A stretch of 10,212 nucleotides of DNA. Origin: Candidatus Kapaibacterium sp. (GTDB lineage Bacteria; Bacteroidota; Ignavibacteria; Kapaibacteriales; HRBIN21). Under the pieces are notes generated by a model, which saw nothing but the letters and a program-made list of their open reading frames with translations, searched no databases and was not told the origin of the DNA. How positions within the stretch are numbered: position 1 is the stretch's first letter; each line of letters starts with the position of its first letter. Below, piece by piece: positions 6,710-10,212 of this stretch. The position numbers were made by a program, and so were the translations under genes. The stretch spans positions 1 to 10,212 of the forward strand of contig JANWXA010000055.1 in assembly GCA_025055465.1 (NCBI GenBank), in the 5' to 3' direction.

Positions 6710-8551
6710 ATGGCGAGAAAGCCTCTGCAGAACGGGGGTCCCGTAGGCCTCACTGGAAGAGCTATTGGCCCCACTTTCATTGGCATAAGCTGTGCTACGA
6801 TAGCAGCAATAGTTTACATTGCTACCCTTGCCCCAGACGTAACTTACACCGATGCTGGCGAGCTGGCCGCTTGTTGCGTTACCTGGGGTGTTGCCCATCC
6901 AACAGGTTATCCACTCTTCACCCTCCTGGGGCATCTCTGGACCGCGCTCATTCCTTTTGTCCCACCAATCGTTGCCCTCAACGCTTTAGCAGCTCTGTGG
7001 ACAGCTCTTTCCACCCTTGCCTTCTTTGGGCTCTGCTGGGAAACGTTACGGTATCACGACCCCCCACTACAGCCACGCCAGCGCAGCATTATATGTGCAC
7101 TCGCAGCTCTCACCTATGCCCTTGCCCGCACTGTCTGGGAACAAGCTACAGTGATAGAGGTGTACTCGCTACACTTACTACTGCTATGGCTTACGGCATG
7201 GGCTGCTTTCCGAGCACGGCGTACAAGCTCTCTCCGCTGGCTTCTCCTGGCCAGCTATCTCTTTGGTCTTGGCCTAACTAATCACGCAACTATGACTCTT
7301 CTTGCTCCAGCCCTTTTATGGTTCTTCATACCACTGTTTCGGCAACGCCAGGGAGCATCACCCTGGCTATGTCTTGCCGCCGCTATTCTCCCGCTAACGC
7401 TGTACCTAACCCTTGTTCTCCGCAGTGCTGCCGCGCCGCCTCTGGATTGGGGCGGCGTAGCCCGAGGCTGGACTCAGTTGCTCTACCACGTCACCGGTAA
7501 GCAATATCAGGTCTGGATGTTCACCAATCCTTCCCTTTGGGAACAAAACGCTGGGCTCTTCTTCCAACTCGTACCCTGGCAGCTTGGTGTTGTAGGAATC
7601 CCCGTTGTCCTGGTGGGAATGTGGCAGACGTGGAGGCATCTACGCCCCCTATGGGGCTGGATAATGCTCGTTATAGTGGTCTGCCTGGTGTACGCTCTCA
7701 ACTACGACATCCACGACATCGCGCCTTACTTTCTACAGGCATACGGGGGCATGCTCCTTGCTGCAGCAGCCGGAGCTGCATGGCTATGGACACGCCTCCC
7801 ACGTTTGCGGTGGTTCCTCCTCCTCATGCCTGCCACCAATCTCATAGCCAACTGGAACAGTAACGACCGAAGCCACGATCGTTCCGCCGCCGCTTATGTC
7901 CAGCTCATCGCGGACATAGCTGCTCCTAACGCCATAATTATTTCTGCTCAGTGGGATTTCTGGTGCTCTGCCTTCTGGTACAAGCAGCGCGTGGAAGGAC
8001 TCCGCCCTGACATCGCCCTGGTCGAACAAGAGCTGGTACGGCGCACGTGGTATCTACAGCAACTTCATCGGTGGTATCCCGGGCTCATGGAATGCTGCAT
8101 CGACGCCATTCAGTTTTACAATCGCCTCTTGGAGCCCTTTGAGGCAGGTAGAGCGTACGATGCTGCACGCCTGCAGCGAGCATACGAGAATGTCTTCAAT
8201 ACACTGATAGCAGCTCACCTTGAAGATCGTCCCGTATACGTTACGCCGGATGTCTTGTTGCGGGAGCCTGCTATTGGTGCTGCGTACCAAAAAATTCCTG
8301 AAGGCCCGCTCATTCGTCTCAGCCAAAGTGCCGACACCCTTTCCGAGCGTCTGGGCAGACTGGAGCTCAGTGCCCTCGTTCAGAGCCTACGACAATATCG
8401 TTCCAAGTTGGACCATGCCCTGTGGAACACCCTTGTCCGCGGATTCACTGCTTCCGCCCTTTTTGCACGTCAGCAGGGACAAAGCGCCATTGCACGGCGG
8501 CTTGAGGAATATCTCAAGCAACTGGGGGCACCATCCCCGACCTCACCGTAA
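6710..8551 (+). CDS. DUF2723 / GT117-family membrane protein, putative O-mannosyltransferase-like
   Basis: A 613-residue integral membrane protein of the DUF2723 family (PF11028), common in Bacteroidota. The family is classed as glycosyltransferase GT117, and its human relative TMEM260 is a protein O-mannosyltransferase; transfer of a sugar from a lipid carrier at the outer face of the membrane is the inferred role here. A GT-C-like layout is visible: a first membrane helix (about 21-41), then an outward loop with the acidic motif TYTDAGEL (Asp48, Glu51) and AHPTGYPLF (62-70), then roughly nine more hydrophobic segments to about residue 381. NYDIHDIAPYFLQAY (331-345) lies between late helices and is typical of the family. 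A soluble C-terminal region of about 230 residues begins near ISAQWDFWCSAFWY and includes RPDIALVEQELVRRTWYLQQL, also a family feature. ATG 6710 is the only reasonable start: an in-frame stop lies at 6668. The guanylyltransferase-like gene follows after 67 bp. Acceptor and sugar are not determinable. Confidence 0.85.
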   Translation: MARKPLQNGGPVGLTGRAIGPTFIGISCATIAAIVYIATLAPDVTYTDAGELAACCVTWGVAHPTGYPLFTLLGHLWTALIPFVPPIVALNALAALWTALSTLAFFGLCWETLRYHDPPLQPRQRSIICALAALTYALARTVWEQATVIEVYSLHLLLLWLTAWAAFRARRTSSLRWLLLASYLFGLGLTNHATMTLLAPALLWFFIPLFRQRQGASPWLCLAAAILPLTLYLTLVLRSAAAPPLDWGGVARGWTQLLYHVTGKQYQVWMFTNPSLWEQNAGLFFQLVPWQLGVVGIPVVLVGMWQTWRHLRPLWGWIMLVIVVCLVYALNYDIHDIAPYFLQAYGGMLLAAAAGAAWLWTRLPRLRWFLLLMPATNLIANWNSNDRSHDRSAAAYVQLIADIAAPNAIIISAQWDFWCSAFWYKQRVEGLRPDIALVEQELVRRTWYLQQLHRWYPGLMECCIDAIQFYNRLLEPFEAGRAYDAARLQRAYENVFNTLIAAHLEDRPVYVTPDVLLREPAIGAAYQKIPEGPLIRLSQSADTLSERLGRLELSALVQSLRQYRSKLDHALWNTLVRGFTASALFARQQGQSAIARRLEEYLKQLGAPSPTSP

Positions 8552-8581
8552 CTACTCAGCGGAATAGGTAGGGGCAGCCGC

Positions 8582-8589
8582 TATTTTTG
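8582..8589 (+). promoter_or_regulatory. Possible -7 promoter element (TAnnTTTG type) upstream of the guanylyltransferase-like gene
   Basis: TATTTTTG matches TAnnTTTG exactly and ends 30 bp before ATG 8619, the same offset as the match before the ammonia-lyase gene. No clear -33 TTG is seen 19-23 bp upstream. If used, the gene has its own transcript start in addition to any read-through from the DUF2723 gene. Confidence 0.35.
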
Positions 8590-8618
8590 TGAGTATCCAC
8601 GACACAAAGGGTATCTCA

Positions 8619-9707
8619 ATGGACGCAGTTGCCACGATTCTGGCCGGCGGCGTAGACGCATACCTTTGGCCACAGAGTCGGGAGCAGAGGCCTAAATTTT
8701 TTCTTTCGCTTCATCCAAATGGCTCCATGTTGCGCAATACCCTTCAGCGACTGCAGCCCCTATTCTCGCCCCAGCGCATTGCTATTGCAACAACAGCAGC
8801 CCTGAGCAGCCTGCTCCAAAGACACTTACCGGACTTCCCTCCTGAGCAGCTCATCGTAGAGCCGATCGCTCGAAATACCGCTCCTTGCCTGGCCTTGGCT
8901 GCTCTCTGGTGGGAAGTCCGCTGTTCCCCTGAAACTATTTTGCTGCTCTTCCCTGCTGACCACGCAATTGCACACCTCGGAGAATTCCACCAGAGCTTGG
9001 AACTTGCCGTCCGTGTTGCCCGTCAGACTCGACGTCCTATCGTCATAGGGCTTGCTCCACAGCGCCCAGAGACCCGCTTTGGGTATATTCAAGTGGAAGA
9101 GCATCCTGAAGCCAGGCTTGCTCGGCAGGGCGTCCTCCGCGTTCGTGCCTTCGCCGAGAAGCCTGACCATGAGACCGCGCAGCGCTTCCTGGAGTCTGGG
9201 GATTTCCTCTGGAACAGTGGCATTCTGATCCTGCCCCATGCAACCGTTTGGGACTTGTTGCAGCGCTATTTACCCGAATATCACGCCCTGTTCGCACCAC
9301 TTCGCGCCCGAGCGCCTCAGGGCCTCGCCACTGCTGATATAGAGCGCATTTACCGTCAACTTCGCCCCCTTTCGTTGGAACGCGGTCTGCTGGAAGCTGC
9401 TGCCCCAGAAATGCTTGCACTGCGCTGTTCCTTTGACTGGAGCGACGTCGGCACATGGGACGAGGTCTACCGGCGCTCCCTGAAAGACCCTCGCGGAAAC
9501 GTTCTCCAAGGGGATGTCATCGCCATAGACATTGGCAACTGCTACGTCAGCGCTCTTGGGGGAAGACCCCTGGCCCTCGTGGGGGTCAGTGACCTCATCG
9601 TTGTAGACGCCGAACAGGCATTGCTGATTTGCCCGCGCGGATCCTCCGAACGCGTGGCAGAATTGGTCCGCTACCTTCGCCGAAAGAAGATGCGACAGCT
9701 CCTCTAA
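8619..9707 (+). CDS. Mannose-1-phosphate guanylyltransferase homologue with degenerate catalytic signature
   Basis: A 362-residue protein of the sugar-phosphate nucleotidyltransferase family, mannose-1-phosphate guanylyltransferase branch (mannose-1-P + GTP to GDP-mannose + PPi), in the short form without the isomerase domain. Conserved: EPIARNTAP (81-89), FPADH (111-115), RFGYIQ (153-158), AEKP (179-182), LWNSG (197-201), DWSDVGTW (273-280), and a C-terminal hexapeptide-like region with GNVLQGDV and LIVVDAEQALLI. Not conserved: the N-terminal pyrophosphorylase signature, normally AGG.G.R.WP.SR...PKQF, reads AGGVDAYLWPQSR and PKFF, with Asp13 for Gly and Tyr15 for the catalytic Arg; and the usual SIDYAVMEK reads SLERGLLEA. 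Activity is therefore in doubt. ATG 8619 was preferred over in-frame GTG 8589 because it places ILAGG in the normal position and has AAAGGG at 8606-8611. Upstream is the DUF2723 gene; downstream is a strong hairpin. Confidence 0.82.
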   Translation: MDAVATILAGGVDAYLWPQSREQRPKFFLSLHPNGSMLRNTLQRLQPLFSPQRIAIATTAALSSLLQRHLPDFPPEQLIVEPIARNTAPCLALAALWWEVRCSPETILLLFPADHAIAHLGEFHQSLELAVRVARQTRRPIVIGLAPQRPETRFGYIQVEEHPEARLARQGVLRVRAFAEKPDHETAQRFLESGDFLWNSGILILPHATVWDLLQRYLPEYHALFAPLRARAPQGLATADIERIYRQLRPLSLERGLLEAAAPEMLALRCSFDWSDVGTWDEVYRRSLKDPRGNVLQGDVIAIDIGNCYVSALGGRPLALVGVSDLIVVDAEQALLICPRGSSERVAELVRYLRRKKMRQLL

Positions 9708-9710
9708 AAA

Positions 9711-9740
9711 GCAGATGCCCGCCTCACGGCGGGCATCTGC
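9711..9740 (-). terminator. Intrinsic terminator between convergent genes
   Basis: A perfect 13-bp stem, GCAGATGCCCGCC (9711-9723) and GGCGGGCATCTGC (9728-9740), with the 4-nt loop TCAC. On the + strand it is preceded by AAAAA (9706-9710), so a minus-strand transcript reads stem then UUUUU, the canonical layout terminating the barrel gene that ends 39 bp away. On the + strand no T-run follows, so it may act only weakly there, or protect the 3' end of the guanylyltransferase-like transcript. Confidence 0.88.
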
Positions 9741-9779
9741 ACATTGGGTGCTTGTCCAACAACCACCAGAACGCGAGCC

Positions 9780-10212
9780 CTACTCCAAAGTCACCGTTAG
9801 ACTAAGGCGATTAACAAGCCCTAAAATGCGGGTGGGAGTAATTGCGTAGTCCATCTGCCCACGGAAGCCGCTCCCAATGTACTGGATTCCGACGCCACCG
9901 GTCAGCCACATTTGGTCGTTCCCAAACCGGTAACCTGCACGCACCGAGAGAATCTCATTCCACGTGTACTCCATCCCCAAGGCAAACTGTTCCGGTACAT
10001 CGGAGTATGTCTCAAAATCAGCAGCGGCAACAAGCCGATGCTCCTGGCGCCCCTCGGCATACAGCTTTGGAGTATCCATCCGCCCCTGGAGGAGACTGAG
10101 GGCATCGAAGGCAACACCGGCACGGAACATAAGCGGAACAGCATAGGGGTTAGTTACCATGCTCATTGCGGTTGGGTCAGAATTCAGAGCATCCAGAAGG
10201 CGACGCTGCAAG
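9780..10212 (-). CDS. Outer-membrane beta-barrel protein, PorV/PorQ-like, C-terminal part
   Basis: A partial minus-strand gene: open from the right edge to a TAG at 9782-9780, about 144 residues. The reading frame is uninterrupted at the edge, so the true start and signal peptide lie outside. The visible part alternates polar and hydrophobic residues in beta-strand fashion with turns between: PLMFRAGVAFDAL, HRLVAAADFETYSD, QFALGMEYTWNEILSVRAGYRFG, MWLTGGVGIQY, GQMDYAITPTRILGLVNRLSLTVTLE. The order 'aaD....d....GvEY......lRaGYr......t.G.G......DYa......lg..nr.sl' resembles the PorV/PorQ (UPF0164-like) FCB family, whose members include type IX secretion accessory barrels. Role in secretion cannot be concluded. 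The last residue is Glu rather than the aromatic common in outer-membrane proteins. The gene is convergent to its neighbours and has its own terminator. Confidence 0.65.
   Translation of the reverse strand, partial: LQRRLLDALNSDPTAMSMVTNPYAVPLMFRAGVAFDALSLLQGRMDTPKLYAEGRQEHRLVAAADFETYSDVPEQFALGMEYTWNEILSVRAGYRFGNDQMWLTGGVGIQYIGSGFRGQMDYAITPTRILGLVNRLSLTVTLE

Noticed and set aside
6447..6746. Open frame spanning the gap between the aconitase and DUF2723 genes
   Set aside because: Overlaps the ends of two certain genes, has no recognisable domain or ribosome site, and its composition looks like an out-of-frame reading.
8558..8582. AGCGG/CCGCT inverted repeat followed by ATTTTT, terminator-like, between the DUF2723 and guanylyltransferase-like genes
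   Set aside because: Only a 5-bp stem with a 15-nt loop, too weak for a terminator; the T-run is better explained by the TAnnTTTG promoter match.
8589..8618. In-frame GTG start adding 10 residues to the guanylyltransferase-like protein
   Set aside because: The family starts a few residues before ILAGG, ATG 8619 has a better ribosome site, and the GTG overlaps the candidate promoter.

Overview
The window is a stretch of gene-dense bacterial chromosome of moderately high GC. All recognisable genes lie on the + strand except the last, which faces them. No single gene fixes the organism, but several clues point to the Bacteroidota/Chlorobiota/Ignavibacteriota (FCB) side of the tree: a DUF2723 membrane protein, a short single-domain mannose-1-phosphate guanylyltransferase-like gene, a PorV/PorQ-like outer-membrane beta-barrel tail, several start codons without a clear Shine-Dalgarno, and two intergenic matches to the Bacteroidota-type -7 promoter element. 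A flagellum in such a lineage is less common, but known. This placement is an inference.

Layout. Positions 1-1253 are the end of a flagellar operon: the C-terminus of the filament cap protein FliD, then FlaG, a small helical FliT-like protein, and the anti-sigma-28 factor FlgM. The FliT-like and flgM reading frames overlap by 83 bp. Positions 1347-2870 encode a lone histidine ammonia-lyase-like enzyme with an intact MIO triad but a serine where the substrate-carboxylate-binding arginine is expected. Positions 3029-6508 carry a short-type transaldolase and an AcnA-type aconitase, 21 bp apart and probably co-transcribed. Positions 6710-9707 carry a DUF2723/GT117 membrane glycosyltransferase-like protein followed by a mannose-1-phosphate guanylyltransferase homologue with degenerate catalytic signatures. 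A strong hairpin at 9711-9740 separates these from the C-terminal part of a minus-strand outer-membrane barrel that runs off the right edge.

How the genes fit together. The flagellar genes serve late filament assembly (cap, filament-length factor, putative chaperone) and its transcriptional checkpoint (FlgM). The middle genes are central metabolism: histidine breakdown, pentose phosphate pathway, TCA cycle. The DUF2723 and guanylyltransferase-like pair suggests a surface or protein mannosylation function, with the caveat that the nucleotidyltransferase may not be a normal enzyme.

I see no tRNA, rRNA, CRISPR array, insertion sequence or phage gene, and no gap over 300 bp without a gene. I do not see a clearly new multi-gene system. 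The strongest leads are the altered catalytic residues in the ammonia-lyase and the guanylyltransferase homologue, and the pairing of the latter with the DUF2723 protein.
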